From positions 81,823 through 145,822 of the forward strand of contig JANXCW010000005.1 of the NCBI GenBank assembly GCA_025059775.1: 64,000 nt of DNA. The letters are read 5' to 3'. The notes beneath the pieces are model-generated. The model saw only the letters and a list, made by a program, of their open reading frames with translations, searched no databases and had not been told where the DNA came from. The DNA comes from Armatimonadota bacterium. Its GTDB lineage: Bacteria > Sysuimicrobiota > Sysuimicrobiia > Sysuimicrobiales > Sysuimicrobiaceae. Both the position numbers and the translations under genes were made by a program. Shown piece after piece: positions 50,806-61,343 of this stretch; within the stretch, counting starts at the first letter, position 1; each line of letters starts with the position of its first letter.

Positions 50806-51891
50806 ATGGGCCGGGAGATCCTGCTCTCCCCGCCTCGTACGGAGCCGCACCTCCGGGTAGAGGCCTCCCCTGTGTACGATTTCCTGGCTGCCCTCTTCGT
50901 GGTCCACCACCACGGGCGGTCCCTGGAGTTCGATGTTCCGGAGGAGTGGATCCGACGGGCCCGCCGGGCGCTAGGTCCCTGCTTGCTCCGGGACCTAGCG
51001 CGGTTTGCGGGTCCGAGGGCTTTCTTTCTCTCCCTGGTGACCCTTCTGGATCGCCGCGTGGCGGAGGCCAGCGTGCCGGCCTTTGTGGATCAGGTGGCCC
51101 GGTTGCCCGCGGAGGAGCTCGTGCTCCTGCTGCTCACGAGCACCCCCGCTGCCCGCCCGGCCAGGCCGTACCTGTGCGAGGTGCTGACCGCCCGGCCTGG
51201 CCCTGTCCGAACCGCCCTGCGGCGGTTCGGGCAGGCCTTTCCGGAGGAGCTGGGGCGGCGGGAGGCGGTGGCCCTGGCCCGTCGGGATCCCCGGGAGGTG
51301 CAGGAGGGACTGGTGCGGCTCTTGCAGCACTTCTACCGGGAGGCCTACGCTCCGGAGGAAGACCGGATCCTCCCCCTATTGCAGAAAGATGCCGCGCGCA
51401 AGCGGGAGCGTGCACGGCGCCTTGCGCCCCAAGCGTTCGTAGAGGAGGCCACGGGAGGCCTCGTCCTGGATCCCACGGCGGTGTCCGAGGTGGTCGTGGC
51501 CCCCTCCCATTTCGTGCGGCCCTACAACCTCGTGGTGGATCACGGGGGCATCCGCACGTACATTACCCCCCTCACCGCGGAAGCGACCCCGGACACCCTG
51601 GAAGCGATCCGGCGGGTGGCAAAGGCGCTCGCGGACCACTCCCGCCTTCGGATCCTGCGTCTGCTGGCGGAACGGGCCATGTACACCCAGCAGATCGCCG
51701 AGGCCCTGGGCACAAGCCACGTTACCGTGCTCCACCACCTGGCCGTCCTGCGGGCCGCGCGGCTCATCCGGGTGGTGGAGCGTCAGCAGACCCGCTGGTA
51801 TACCTTGCATCCAGGGGCTCTCGAATCCCTCCTCACCCACCTGCGGGCGCTCCTGCCGCCCCCTTCCGCGCAGACCGGGAATCCCTCCTGA
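50806..51891 (+). CDS. ArsR-family helix-turn-helix regulator with long N-terminal domain
   Basis: This 361-residue protein has a winged helix-turn-helix of ArsR type at residues ~255-335 (LADHSRLRILRLLAERAMYTQQIAEALGTSHVTVLHHLAVLRAARLI). It is preceded by a ~240-residue helical domain resembling DUF5937-type sensor regions of actinobacterial ArsR-like regulators. No metal-binding cysteine pair is seen in the HTH, so it probably senses something other than arsenite. It ends five bases before an MFS exporter, its likely target. Confidence 0.8.
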   Translation: MGREILLSPPRTEPHLRVEASPVYDFLAALFVVHHHGRSLEFDVPEEWIRRARRALGPCLLRDLARFAGPRAFFLSLVTLLDRRVAEASVPAFVDQVARLPAEELVLLLLTSTPAARPARPYLCEVLTARPGPVRTALRRFGQAFPEELGRREAVALARRDPREVQEGLVRLLQHFYREAYAPEEDRILPLLQKDAARKRERARRLAPQAFVEEATGGLVLDPTAVSEVVVAPSHFVRPYNLVVDHGGIRTYITPLTAEATPDTLEAIRRVAKALADHSRLRILRLLAERAMYTQQIAEALGTSHVTVLHHLAVLRAARLIRVVERQQTRWYTLHPGALESLLTHLRALLPPPSAQTGNPS

Positions 51892-51896
51892 GGACC

Positions 51897-53165
51897 ATGT
51901 TCCGGGCGTTTCGCCATCCCGCGTATCGGACGTACTGGTTGGGAATGGCTGTCTCCCAGGTGGGGACGTGGATGCAGGCCACGGCTCAGGCTTTCTTCGT
52001 GTATCAGCGGACGGGGTCGGCCCTGCAGACGGGGGCGGTCACCTTTGCCTTCACCCTCCCCTCCCTGCTCTTCTCCCTCTTCGGAGGGGCGGTGGCGGAC
52101 CGGTACGACCGGCGGCGCCTGTTGCTCCTCACCCAGACGGGCTTCCTCCTCTCCGCGGGTCTGCTGGCAGCCCTCACCTTCGGAGGAAGGGTACAGGTCT
52201 GGCATCTCCTGGCCTTCGCGTTCGTGAACGGCTTTCTCATGGCCATGGACGCGCCCGTCCGGCAGGCCATCCTCCCCGCCCTGGTCAGCCGGGAGGATCT
52301 GCAGAACGCCATCGGGCTCAACGCGGCCATGTTCAACGGATCCCGGATCTTCGGCCCCGCCCTGGCGGGTTTCATTTACCAGGTGGGGGGACCCGGGTGG
52401 TGCTTCCTCCTCAACGCCCTCTCCTACCTGGCGGTGATCCTTCCCATGGCTCGGATCCGGGTGAACTCTCCGGTGGATCGCCGCTCCTCCTTGCTGGATC
52501 ACCTTCTGGGAGGGCTCCGATACGTCCAGGAGCAGCGCATAGTGCGGTCCCTGCTCCTGCTCCTGGCGGCCGTGGGGATGTTCGGCTTCACCTGGACGGT
52601 GCTGAGCCCGGCCTTTACGGTCCGGATCCTGCACGGAGGGCCCTTGGAGAACGGCTACCTGCTCACCGCGGTGGGGGTGGGCAGTACGTTCGGAGCCCTC
52701 CGGGTGGCGGGCGGAGGAGCATCCCGTTGGCCCGGGCGGTTCGTGCTTACCAGCGCGGCGGCCACGGGGATCTTCCTCCTCGCCTTCTCCATGACCCGCC
52801 ACCTCCTGGCCGCCCTGGCCTGCCTGAGCCTCACGGGGTTCTTTCTGACCTCCTTCATGTCCGCTACGAATTCCACCATCCAGTCCCTGGTGGAGGATCG
52901 GTACCGGGGGCGGGTCATGAGCCTGTATACCCTGGCCCTTCTCGGCAGCGGCCCACCCGGGAGCCTCCTGGCAGGGTCCCTGGCGGACCTGATGGGTGTC
53001 CCTGCGAGCCTCGCCCTCAACGGCGTTCTCGTGGCCCTCAGCGCGGGGATGTGCGTGATGCTGGTGCCGGATCTGGCCCGCCTGGACGGGCGGGCCCTGC
53101 GGTGTTCGACTGCCCTGCGTCCCCGTGGGGGGGCGACTTCGGAGGTTAGGTCCGGCTCAGGATGA
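51897..53165 (+). CDS. MFS transporter, EntS-like (MFS_3) exporter
   Basis: This 422-residue major facilitator has about ten to twelve transmembrane segments and typical EntS/MFS_3 signatures: FRHPAYRTYWLGMAVSQVGTWMQATAQAFFVY, GGAVADRYDRRRLLLLTQ, MDAPVRQAILPALVSREDLQNAIGLNAAMFNGSRIFGPALAG and EDRYRGRVMSLYTLALLG. Members export siderophores, drugs or other small molecules. It is co-transcribed with the ArsR-family gene and overlaps the convergent sdhB by 20 bp. Confidence 0.85.
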   Translation: MFRAFRHPAYRTYWLGMAVSQVGTWMQATAQAFFVYQRTGSALQTGAVTFAFTLPSLLFSLFGGAVADRYDRRRLLLLTQTGFLLSAGLLAALTFGGRVQVWHLLAFAFVNGFLMAMDAPVRQAILPALVSREDLQNAIGLNAAMFNGSRIFGPALAGFIYQVGGPGWCFLLNALSYLAVILPMARIRVNSPVDRRSSLLDHLLGGLRYVQEQRIVRSLLLLLAAVGMFGFTWTVLSPAFTVRILHGGPLENGYLLTAVGVGSTFGALRVAGGGASRWPGRFVLTSAAATGIFLLAFSMTRHLLAALACLSLTGFFLTSFMSATNSTIQSLVEDRYRGRVMSLYTLALLGSGPPGSLLAGSLADLMGVPASLALNGVLVALSAGMCVMLVPDLARLDGRALRCSTALRPRGGATSEVRSGSG

Positions 53166-53844
53166 TGGCCTGTTTGAGTTCCTGAATGGCCTTGGTGATC
53201 TCGATGCCCTGGGGACATGCCTCCGTGCAGTTGAACACCGTGCGGCACCGGAAAACCCCGCTGCGGTCCGCGAGGATCTGCAGCCGCTGTTGCGCCGCCC
53301 GATCGCGGCTGTCGAAGATGAACCGATGCGCGGCCACCAGGGCTGCGGGCCCTAGGAACTCTCCTGTTCCCCAGAAGATGGGGCAGGCGGTGGTGCACAC
53401 CGCGCACAGGATGCACTTGGTGGTGTCCTCGTACCGAGCGCGTTCCTCCGGAGTCTGTCGGCGCTCCTGGGGCGGAGGGGGGTCGTCGGGGACGAGCCAC
53501 GGCATCACCTGCCGGTACTTCTGGAAGAAGGGCTCCATGTCCACCACGAGGTCCTTGATCACCGGTAGCCCTCGGAGGGGTTCCACGGTGATCCGGGGTC
53601 CCAGGTCCTTGATGAGGACCTTGCAGGCGAGCCGGTTGCGGCCATTGATGACCATGGCGTCGGATCCGCAGATCCCATGGGCGCAGGAGCGGCGCAGGGC
53701 CAGGGAGCCATCGAGGTTGGCCTTGATGTAGTGGAGGGCATCCAGCACCCGATCGAAGGGGTCCACGGGAACCTCGTACTCCGCCCAATAGGGCCGCCGG
53801 TCCGCTTCCGGGTTGAAGCGCTTGATGCGGATGATCGCTTGCAT
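53146..53844 (-). CDS. sdhB: Succinate dehydrogenase iron-sulfur subunit
   Basis: This 232-residue protein has a [2Fe-2S] domain (RRSCAHGICGSDAMVINGRNRLAC), then [4Fe-4S] (CILCAVCTTACP) and [3Fe-4S] (CRTVFNCTEACPQGI) motifs in the C-terminal domain. It carries electrons from SdhA to quinone. It is the last gene of the gntR-sdhC-sdhD-sdhA-sdhB operon. Length and motifs are those of a regular aerobic succinate dehydrogenase. Confidence 0.93.
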   Translation of the reverse strand: MQAIIRIKRFNPEADRRPYWAEYEVPVDPFDRVLDALHYIKANLDGSLALRRSCAHGICGSDAMVINGRNRLACKVLIKDLGPRITVEPLRGLPVIKDLVVDMEPFFQKYRQVMPWLVPDDPPPPQERRQTPEERARYEDTTKCILCAVCTTACPIFWGTGEFLGPAALVAAHRFIFDSRDRAAQQRLQILADRSGVFRCRTVFNCTEACPQGIEITKAIQELKQAIILSRT

Positions 53845-53858
53845 GGACGCCTCCCGGC

Positions 53859-55595
<1,737 letters not shown>

Positions 55596-55610
55596 CGCGC
55601 ATCCCCCCTT

Positions 55611-55985
55611 TTACTGCCCCGTGAAGGCCCCGGGCTGGAAGGTGAAGAGCACGAGGGCTCCCAGGACGGTAAAGACCAAGCCCACGGACCACAGGATCAC
55701 GTTCCACACAAGCCGCCAGCCTGCTGACCGCGTGTAGTCGTACACAATCCCGCGGACCCCTACCAGTCCGTGGCTGAGGGCGAGGAGCAGGATGAGGAGG
55801 TCGTATACCCGCCAGAAGGGGGTGCTGAACCGCTGGGCTACAAACGCGAAGTCGATCCGATCCGTTCCGGTGAGTACGTGCATGATGTACAGGTGCCCCA
55901 CCACGAGCCCCAGCAGGAGCACCGCGGAGATCCGAAGGTAGAGCCATCCCAGCCACGCCCAGCCATTGGTGCGTGCGCCCGTCAT
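55611..55985 (-). CDS. sdhD: Succinate dehydrogenase membrane anchor subunit
   Basis: This 124-residue membrane protein has three hydrophobic helices and conserved anchor features: YLRISAVLLLGLVVGHLYIMHVL (haem-ligand-type His) and ILLLALSHGLVGVRGIVYDYTRS (histidine followed by the R-x-x-x-x-D-Y motif near the quinone site). It pairs with SdhC to anchor SdhAB and reduce quinone. Confidence 0.88.
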   Translation of the reverse strand: MTGARTNGWAWLGWLYLRISAVLLLGLVVGHLYIMHVLTGTDRIDFAFVAQRFSTPFWRVYDLLILLLALSHGLVGVRGIVYDYTRSAGWRLVWNVILWSVGLVFTVLGALVLFTFQPGAFTGQ

Positions 55986-55997
55986 AGCGCTCTCCTC

Positions 55998-56348
55998 CTA
56001 CGGAAAGATGGGCCGGAGCATGAGCACCGCCACGGGCAGCATTACCACCGCGTACAGGGCCGCCCCCACCCAGAACATGCGACGGTAGGATCGGGTGGTC
56101 CGGGGGAAGAGGTCCAGGATCATCACCAGGATCCCGTTGCCCGCATGGTACACCACCGCGGCCACCAGGAGGAACTCCAGGGGCTTGAACCAGGGCTGCT
56201 TGTAGAGAGCGAGGGCGCGGTTGTAGGCTTCGGGCCCATAGAGGAGCATGGAGGTCTCCAGGATGTGAAGCAACAGGAACACGAGGACCGCCACCCCCGT
56301 GATCCGGTGCAGGGCCCAAGCCAGCATCCCCGGTCCACCTCGGTACAT
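55998..56348 (-). CDS. sdhC: Succinate dehydrogenase cytochrome b subunit
   Basis: This 116-residue protein has three membrane helices and the SdhC hallmark HRITGVAVLVFLLLHILETSML. A second histidine in VVYHAGNGILVMILDL fits haem or quinone binding. It begins the structural sdh genes, ten bases downstream of the GntR gene. Confidence 0.9.
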   Translation of the reverse strand: MYRGGPGMLAWALHRITGVAVLVFLLLHILETSMLLYGPEAYNRALALYKQPWFKPLEFLLVAAVVYHAGNGILVMILDLFPRTTRSYRRMFWVGAALYAVVMLPVAVLMLRPIFP

Positions 56349-56358
56349 CCGCCACCTC

Positions 56359-57057
56359 CTAGGTCCCCTGCTCGATTTCCTGGCGCATGTCGTCCATGTG
56401 GCGCTCCATGGCCTCCCACGCGGCCTGCTCGTCCCGCCGCTGGAGGGCTTCCAGGATGGCCTCGTGGAACCGGTGGGCCTTTTGGGGGCTGGCGGGGGCC
56501 CGACCCGCGGCTTCCCGACTCAGCAGCCACATCTCCGTCAGCGTGCGCACCAGGGAGGCGAGCACGGGGTTGCGGGTGGCCTCCGCCAGCTGCTCGTGAA
56601 ACCGGAGATCTCCCTCCAAATCCCGCCGGCCCCCGGCCAGCTCTGCGGCCCGGCGCTCCACCAGTTCCTGCAGCTGCTCCACGTCCTCCGCGGTGGCCCT
56701 CCGTACCGCCAGAACCACCACTTCCCGCTCTACGATCCGCCGGGCCTCCAGGAGGTCCAGGAGAAACGTGCGCTCGGAGAGGCGACTCCACACCGCGGGG
56801 TCCACGGGAGCGGGGGGCTCCCGGACAAAGGTTCCGTCCCCGGGGCGGACCTCCACGAGGCCGAGAGCGGCCAGCACCCGCAGGGCTTCCCGCACGGAGG
56901 CCCGGCTTACGTTCAACAGCTCCGCCAGTTCCCGTTCGCTGGGCAGCCGGTCCCCTGGCTGGAGGTGCCGTTCGGCCACCAGCTCTTGGATCTGGTGCAC
57001 GATGGCCTCGTAGAGCCGGCGGGGGCGGATGGGCTGGAAGAGGGATGCGCGATTCAT
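56359..57057 (-). CDS. GntR-family regulator, FadR/FCD subfamily
   Basis: This 232-residue regulator has an N-terminal winged helix-turn-helix (YEAIVHQIQELVAERHLQPGDRLPSERELAELLNVSRASVREALRVLAALGLVEVRPGDGTFV) and a helical FCD ligand domain with conserved Asp/His metal-site residues (DLRFHEQLAEATRN; RFHEAILEALQRRD). ATG 57057 is chosen because a good promoter and an operator lie directly upstream; a TTG at 57084 would run through them. It heads the sdh operon and probably binds TGGTCTGACCA at 57073, so it should autoregulate and may also control icd-mdh-sucCD. Family ligands are organic acids such as citrate, lactate or acyl-CoA. Confidence 0.86.
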   Translation of the reverse strand: MNRASLFQPIRPRRLYEAIVHQIQELVAERHLQPGDRLPSERELAELLNVSRASVREALRVLAALGLVEVRPGDGTFVREPPAPVDPAVWSRLSERTFLLDLLEARRIVEREVVVLAVRRATAEDVEQLQELVERRAAELAGGRRDLEGDLRFHEQLAEATRNPVLASLVRTLTEMWLLSREAAGRAPASPQKAHRFHEAILEALQRRDEQAAWEAMERHMDDMRQEIEQGT

Positions 57058-57072
57058 GGTCTGGTGGCCTAG

Positions 57073-57083
57073 TGGTCTGACCA
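57073..57083. promoter_or_regulatory. GntR/FadR-type operator TGGTCTGACCA
   Basis: The perfect inverted repeat TGGT-CTG-ACCA matches the GGT-N3-ACC consensus of FCD-type GntR regulators. It lies between the proposed start site of the gntR-sdh transcript and the gntR ATG, and about 60 bp upstream of the icd -10. Confidence 0.6.
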
Positions 57084-57096
57084 ATCTTTATACTTT

Positions 57097-57125
57097 ATGC
57101 TATGCTTAAAGTGGGCCTGCGTCAA
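57097..57125 (-). promoter_or_regulatory. Candidate promoter of the gntR-sdhCDAB operon
   Basis: On the minus strand TTGACG (57125-57120) and TAGCAT (57102-57097) are separated by exactly 17 bp. Transcription would begin near 57090, just before the operator, with a leader of about 30 nt. Confidence 0.5.
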
Positions 57126-57143
57126 CCGGCCCCTTTCGGCATC

Positions 57144-57149
57144 TATAAT
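57144..57149 (+). promoter_or_regulatory. Candidate -10 of the icd-mdh-sucCD operon
   Basis: A perfect TATAAT lies 15 bp before the icd ATG. Its upstream half overlaps the divergent sdh -35 region, and no clear -35 of its own is seen. The start site would fall about 7 nt before the ATG, giving a nearly leaderless message. Confidence 0.45.
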
Positions 57150-57163
57150 CACAGGGGTTAGGC

Positions 57164-58408
57164 ATGCTGCAGCTGGAGCGGTTCTCCCCACCCAAGGAAG
57201 GCCAGCGCATCCAGGTTCAGGAGGGGCGTCTTGTGGTTCCCGACTTCCCCGTCATCCCCTTCATCGAAGGGGACGGGATCGGCCCCGACATCTGGCGGGC
57301 CACCCGGCGGGTCGTAGACGCCGCGGTGGAGAAGGCGTACGGGGGCCGACGGCGGATCGCCTGGTACGAAGTGTATGCGGGCGAGAAGGCCTATCGGGAG
57401 TTCGGAGACTGGCTTCCCGCGGACACCCTTCGGGCCTTTGAGTACTACTACGTAGGGATCAAGGGCCCCCTCACCACCCCCGTGGGCGGCGGGTACCGGT
57501 CCCTGAACGTGGCCCTCCGACAGCTGCTGGATCTGTATGCCTGCGTGCGGCCCGTGCGGTGGTTCGAGGGGGTTCCCGCACCCATCCGGCACCCGGAGCG
57601 GGTGAACATGGTGGTCTTCCGGGAGAACACCGAGGACCTGTACACCGGGATCGAGTGGCCCGCGGATTCCCCGGAGGCGAACCGGATCATCGAGTGGCTG
57701 CGGGGGGAGTTCGGGGTGGAGATCCGGCCGGGATCGGCCATCGGCATCAAACCCATGAGCCCGTTCGGCAGCAAGCGCCTGGTGCGGAAAGCCATCCGGT
57801 ATGCGCTGGACCGCAAGCGGCGCAACGTCACCCTCGTCCACAAAGGGAACATCATGAAGTACACGGAGGGCGGGTTCCGAGAGTGGGGGTATCAGGTGGC
57901 GAGGGAGGAGTTCGGGGACCAGACGGTCACCTGGGAAGAGGTGCAGACCCGCTACGGCGGGAAAGTCCCCGAAGGGAAGCTCCTCATCCAGGATTTCATG
58001 GCGGACATTACCTTCCAACACATCGTCATCCGCCCCCAGGACATTGACGTCATCGCCACGGGAAACCTGAACGGAGACTACCTCTCGGACGCCATTGCCG
58101 CCCTGGTGGGCGGCATCGGGATGGCTCCAGGGGCAAACATCGGAGATTTCCACGCGGTGTTCGAGGCAACCCACGGCACGGCTCCTAAGTACGCGGGGCA
58201 GGATAAGGTAAACCCCACCTCCCTGCTGCTGTCCGCGGTCATGATGCTGGAGTACCTGGGCTGGCAGGAGGCCGCGGACCTCATCATCCGGGGACTGGAA
58301 GCCACCTTCCGAAAGAAGGTGGTGACCTATGACCTGGCGCGCCTCATGGAGGGGGCCCGGGAGGTGCGCACCAGTGAGTTCGCCACGGAAGTGATCAATA
58401 ACCTCTAG
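57164..58408 (+). CDS. icd: Isocitrate dehydrogenase (NADP-type)
   Basis: This 414-residue enzyme is of the bacterial NADP-IDH type: [59 protein letters not shown] (substrate-binding Ser and Arg residues), [63 protein letters not shown] and [19 protein letters not shown]. It converts isocitrate to 2-oxoglutarate. It is first in a plus-strand TCA operon and divergent from sdh. Confidence 0.92.
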   Translation: MLQLERFSPPKEGQRIQVQEGRLVVPDFPVIPFIEGDGIGPDIWRATRRVVDAAVEKAYGGRRRIAWYEVYAGEKAYREFGDWLPADTLRAFEYYYVGIKGPLTTPVGGGYRSLNVALRQLLDLYACVRPVRWFEGVPAPIRHPERVNMVVFRENTEDLYTGIEWPADSPEANRIIEWLRGEFGVEIRPGSAIGIKPMSPFGSKRLVRKAIRYALDRKRRNVTLVHKGNIMKYTEGGFREWGYQVAREEFGDQTVTWEEVQTRYGGKVPEGKLLIQDFMADITFQHIVIRPQDIDVIATGNLNGDYLSDAIAALVGGIGMAPGANIGDFHAVFEATHGTAPKYAGQDKVNPTSLLLSAVMMLEYLGWQEAADLIIRGLEATFRKKVVTYDLARLMEGAREVRTSEFATEVINNL

Positions 58409-58418
58409 GAGGCGGGTC

Positions 58419-59354
58419 ATGGCGTGGGGGCGGGCCAGGATCTCCATCGTGGGAGCGGGAGCGGTGGGGACGGCTGCAGCCCAGTGGATGGCCGCGCGGG
58501 AGCTGGGGGACATCATCCTCGTGGACATCATCGAGGGACTGCCGCAGGGCAGAGCCCTGGACCTCCAGCACGCAGGCCCCATCGCGGGATTCGACGTGCG
58601 GATCACGGGTTCCAACGACTACGCGGCCACTGAGGGATCCGACGTGGTGGTGATCACCGCAGGTTTCCCCCGCAAGCCCGGGATGACCCGGGAGCAGCTG
58701 GTGGACACCAATGCGGGGGTCGTACGCAGCATCATGCAGGAAGTGGTTCCGCGCTCCCCGGATGCGGTGTACGTGATCGTCACCAATCCCCTGGACGCCA
58801 TGACGTATGTTGCCTACCGGGCCTCCGGACTTCCCCGGGAGCGGGTCCTCGGGCAGAGCGGGGCCCTGGACACCACGCGGTTTCGGGCCTTCCTGGCCGC
58901 GGAGCTGGGGGTGTCCATTCAGGACGTCCAGGCCATGGTGATCGGGGCCCACACGGACAAGGACATGGTGCCCGTGGCCTCCCTCGCGAACGTGCGGGGG
59001 ATCCCGGTCCCGAAGCTCCTGCCGCGGGACCGGCTGGAGGCGGTGGTAGCCCGTACCCGACGGGCTGGGGCAGAGATCACGGAGCTCATGAAGCAGAGCG
59101 CTTTCACCGCCCCCGGGGCCGCCATCTGTGAGATGGTGGAGGCCATCCTCCGGGATCGCAAGCGCCTCATCCCGTGCTCCGTGTACCTGGATGGGGAGTA
59201 CGGGGAGTGGGATGTGTGCGTGGGCGTGCCGGTGGTCCTGGGAGCCCGGGGGATGGAGCGCATCGTGGAGCTGCCCCTCTCGGAGGAGGAGTGGGCGCTG
59301 TTCCGGGCGAGCTGTGCCGCGGTGCGGGAGCTTTTGGGAGCCGTACGGGAATGA
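58419..59354 (+). CDS. mdh: Malate dehydrogenase (LDH-like type)
   Basis: This 311-residue protein has ISIVGAGAVGTAAAQWMA (NAD site), VVVITAGFPRKPGMTREQLVDTNAGVV (R-K-P-G-M-x-R substrate loop typical of malate rather than lactate), YVIVTNPLDAMTYVAYRASG, VLGQSGALDTTRF and the catalytic histidine in VIGAHTDKDMVP. The usual GGHGDxMVP loop is altered to GAHTDKDMVP, with one additional residue. It ends in an ATGA overlap with sucC. Confidence 0.9.
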   Translation: MAWGRARISIVGAGAVGTAAAQWMAARELGDIILVDIIEGLPQGRALDLQHAGPIAGFDVRITGSNDYAATEGSDVVVITAGFPRKPGMTREQLVDTNAGVVRSIMQEVVPRSPDAVYVIVTNPLDAMTYVAYRASGLPRERVLGQSGALDTTRFRAFLAAELGVSIQDVQAMVIGAHTDKDMVPVASLANVRGIPVPKLLPRDRLEAVVARTRRAGAEITELMKQSAFTAPGAAICEMVEAILRDRKRLIPCSVYLDGEYGEWDVCVGVPVVLGARGMERIVELPLSEEEWALFRASCAAVRELLGAVRE

Positions 59355-60457
59355 AGCTGCACGAGTATCAGGCCAAGCAGCTGTTCCGGGCCTATGGCAT
59401 CCCTGTCCAGCGGGATGCGGTGATCGAGCGTCCTGAGCAGATCCCCGGGCTGTCCCTGCGTTACCCCCTGGTGCTGAAGGCCCAGGTCCTGGTGGGCGGC
59501 CGGGGCAAGGCGGGGGGAATCCAGCTGGCCCGGACCCCGGAGGAGGCGACGGAGCGGGCCCGGGCCATCCTCGGCATGGAGATCCGGGGGGAGCGGGTTC
59601 GCAGGGTCCTGGTGGCGGAGGCCGTGGACATCGAGCAGGAGCACTACCTCGCCTTCACCGTGGACCGGTCCGCGCGGCGCCTCGTTTTCGTGGCCTCGAG
59701 CATGGGCGGAGTGGACATTGAGGAGGTCGCCCGTACCCATCCAGAGCTGATCCACAAGGTGGCGATCGATCCCCTGGAGGGTTTCCTGCCCTTCCAGGCA
59801 CGACAGGTAGCGCGGCGCATGGGGCTGCGGGGGGAATACCTCGTCCAGTTCGCCCAGATCGCCCACGCCCTCTACCGGGTATGCGTGGATCTGGACGCGG
59901 AGCTTGTAGAGATCAATCCCCTCGCTCGGGCGGAGGGGAAGCTGGTGGCCGTGGACGCCAAGGTGGTGGTGGACGAGAACGCCCGCTTCCGGCACCCGGA
60001 CCTCCCCGAGGACGAGGAGGCCACGGAGCTGGAGCGGATGGCCCGGCGCTACGACCTCTCCTACGTGGAGCTGGATGGGGACATCGCCGTCATCGGGAAC
60101 GGGGCGGGGCTCGTGATGTCCACCCTGGACATGGTGGCCCACTTCGGGGGCAGACCCGCGAATTTCCTGGATGTGGGAGGCGGAGCCAGCAGCGAGGCCA
60201 TGCGACACGCGGTGGACATCGTGCTCCGTAAGCCCGGGGTGCGGGTCCTGTTCATCAACATCTTCGGTGGCATCACCCGGTGCGACGACGTCGCCCGTGG
60301 CATCGTCGCCGCTCGCCCCGCGGTTCCCACCACCATCCGGCTCGTGGGCACCAACGAGGAGGAGGGGCGCCGGATCCTGGAAGAGGCGGGGATGGCCGCC
60401 TTCACGGATCCCGAGGAAGCGGCCCGCCATGCGGTGGCTGCCGTGCGGAGGTCGTAA
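59351..60457 (+). CDS. sucC: Succinyl-CoA synthetase, beta subunit
   Basis: This 368-residue ATP-grasp protein has MKLHEYQAKQLFRAYGIPV, LVLKAQVLVGGRGKAGGIQLA, LVEINPLARAEGKLVAVDAKVVVDENARFRHPDL, IGNGAGLVMSTLDMV and FLDVGGGASSEAM, then INIFGGITRCDDVARGIV. It makes succinate, CoA and NTP from succinyl-CoA with SucD. It is slightly shorter than the E. coli protein (388). ATG 59351 overlaps the mdh stop. Confidence 0.93.
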   Translation: MKLHEYQAKQLFRAYGIPVQRDAVIERPEQIPGLSLRYPLVLKAQVLVGGRGKAGGIQLARTPEEATERARAILGMEIRGERVRRVLVAEAVDIEQEHYLAFTVDRSARRLVFVASSMGGVDIEEVARTHPELIHKVAIDPLEGFLPFQARQVARRMGLRGEYLVQFAQIAHALYRVCVDLDAELVEINPLARAEGKLVAVDAKVVVDENARFRHPDLPEDEEATELERMARRYDLSYVELDGDIAVIGNGAGLVMSTLDMVAHFGGRPANFLDVGGGASSEAMRHAVDIVLRKPGVRVLFINIFGGITRCDDVARGIVAARPAVPTTIRLVGTNEEEGRRILEEAGMAAFTDPEEAARHAVAAVRRS

Positions 60458-61342
60458 ATGAGCATCCTCGTGGACGAGAACACCCGGGTCCTGGTCCAGG
60501 GGATTACGGGATACCAGGGTGCCTTCCACACGGCCCGCATGCTGGAGTTCGGGACCCGGGTCGTGGCGGGTGTCACGCCCGGGAAGGGCGGAGAGCGGGT
60601 GCACGGGGTTCCCGTCTTCGATACGGTGGAGGAGGCGGTCCAGGCCACGGGGGCAACCGCCAGCTGCGTGTTCGTGCCCGCCCGGTTTGCATCCGATGCG
60701 GTGCTGGAGGCCGTGGAGGCCGGCTTGGATCCCATCGTAGTGATTACGGAGCACATCCCGGTGCACGACGCCATCCGGATGGTGGAGGCGGCCCGGCGCC
60801 AGGGGATCCGCATCATCGGCCCCAACGGTCCCGGGATCACCTCCGCGGGCAAGTGCAAGATCGGGATCATGCCCAACAACCTCTTCCGGCCCGGACCCGT
60901 GGGCCTTGCCTCCCGCTCGGGGACCCTCACCTACGAGATCGTGGCCTCCCTCACCCGGGCGGGCATCGGGCAGTCCACCGCGGTGGGCATGGGCGGGGAT
61001 CCCGTGGTCGGCACGGCTTTCGTGGAGCTGCTGGAGGCCTTCGAGCAGGACCCTCAGACGGAGGTGGTGGTGCTGGTGGGCGAGATCGGGGGTACCGCGG
61101 AGGAGGAGGCCGCGGCGTACATCCGGGACTCCGTACGCAAACCCGTGGTGGCGTACGTGGCCGGCCGAACCGCTCCTCCCGGCAAGCGCATGGGGCACGC
61201 CGGAGCGGTGATCTCTGGTAGCGAGGGGACGGCCCAGGCGAAGATGGAGGCCCTGCGGGCCGCGGGGGTGGCGGTAGCGGAGCTCCCGTCTCAGGTGGCC
61301 TCCCTGGTGGCCCGGGTCCTGGGCGGACGGTCCATGGGGTGA
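60458..61342 (+). CDS. sucD: Succinyl-CoA synthetase, alpha subunit
   Basis: This 294-residue CoA-binding subunit has [92 protein letters not shown] and the phosphohistidine region [19 protein letters not shown]. The start codon follows the sucC stop without a gap. Confidence 0.93.
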   Translation: MSILVDENTRVLVQGITGYQGAFHTARMLEFGTRVVAGVTPGKGGERVHGVPVFDTVEEAVQATGATASCVFVPARFASDAVLEAVEAGLDPIVVITEHIPVHDAIRMVEAARRQGIRIIGPNGPGITSAGKCKIGIMPNNLFRPGPVGLASRSGTLTYEIVASLTRAGIGQSTAVGMGGDPVVGTAFVELLEAFEQDPQTEVVVLVGEIGGTAEEEAAAYIRDSVRKPVVAYVAGRTAPPGKRMGHAGAVISGSEGTAQAKMEALRAAGVAVAELPSQVASLVARVLGGRSMG

Positions 61343-61343
61343 G

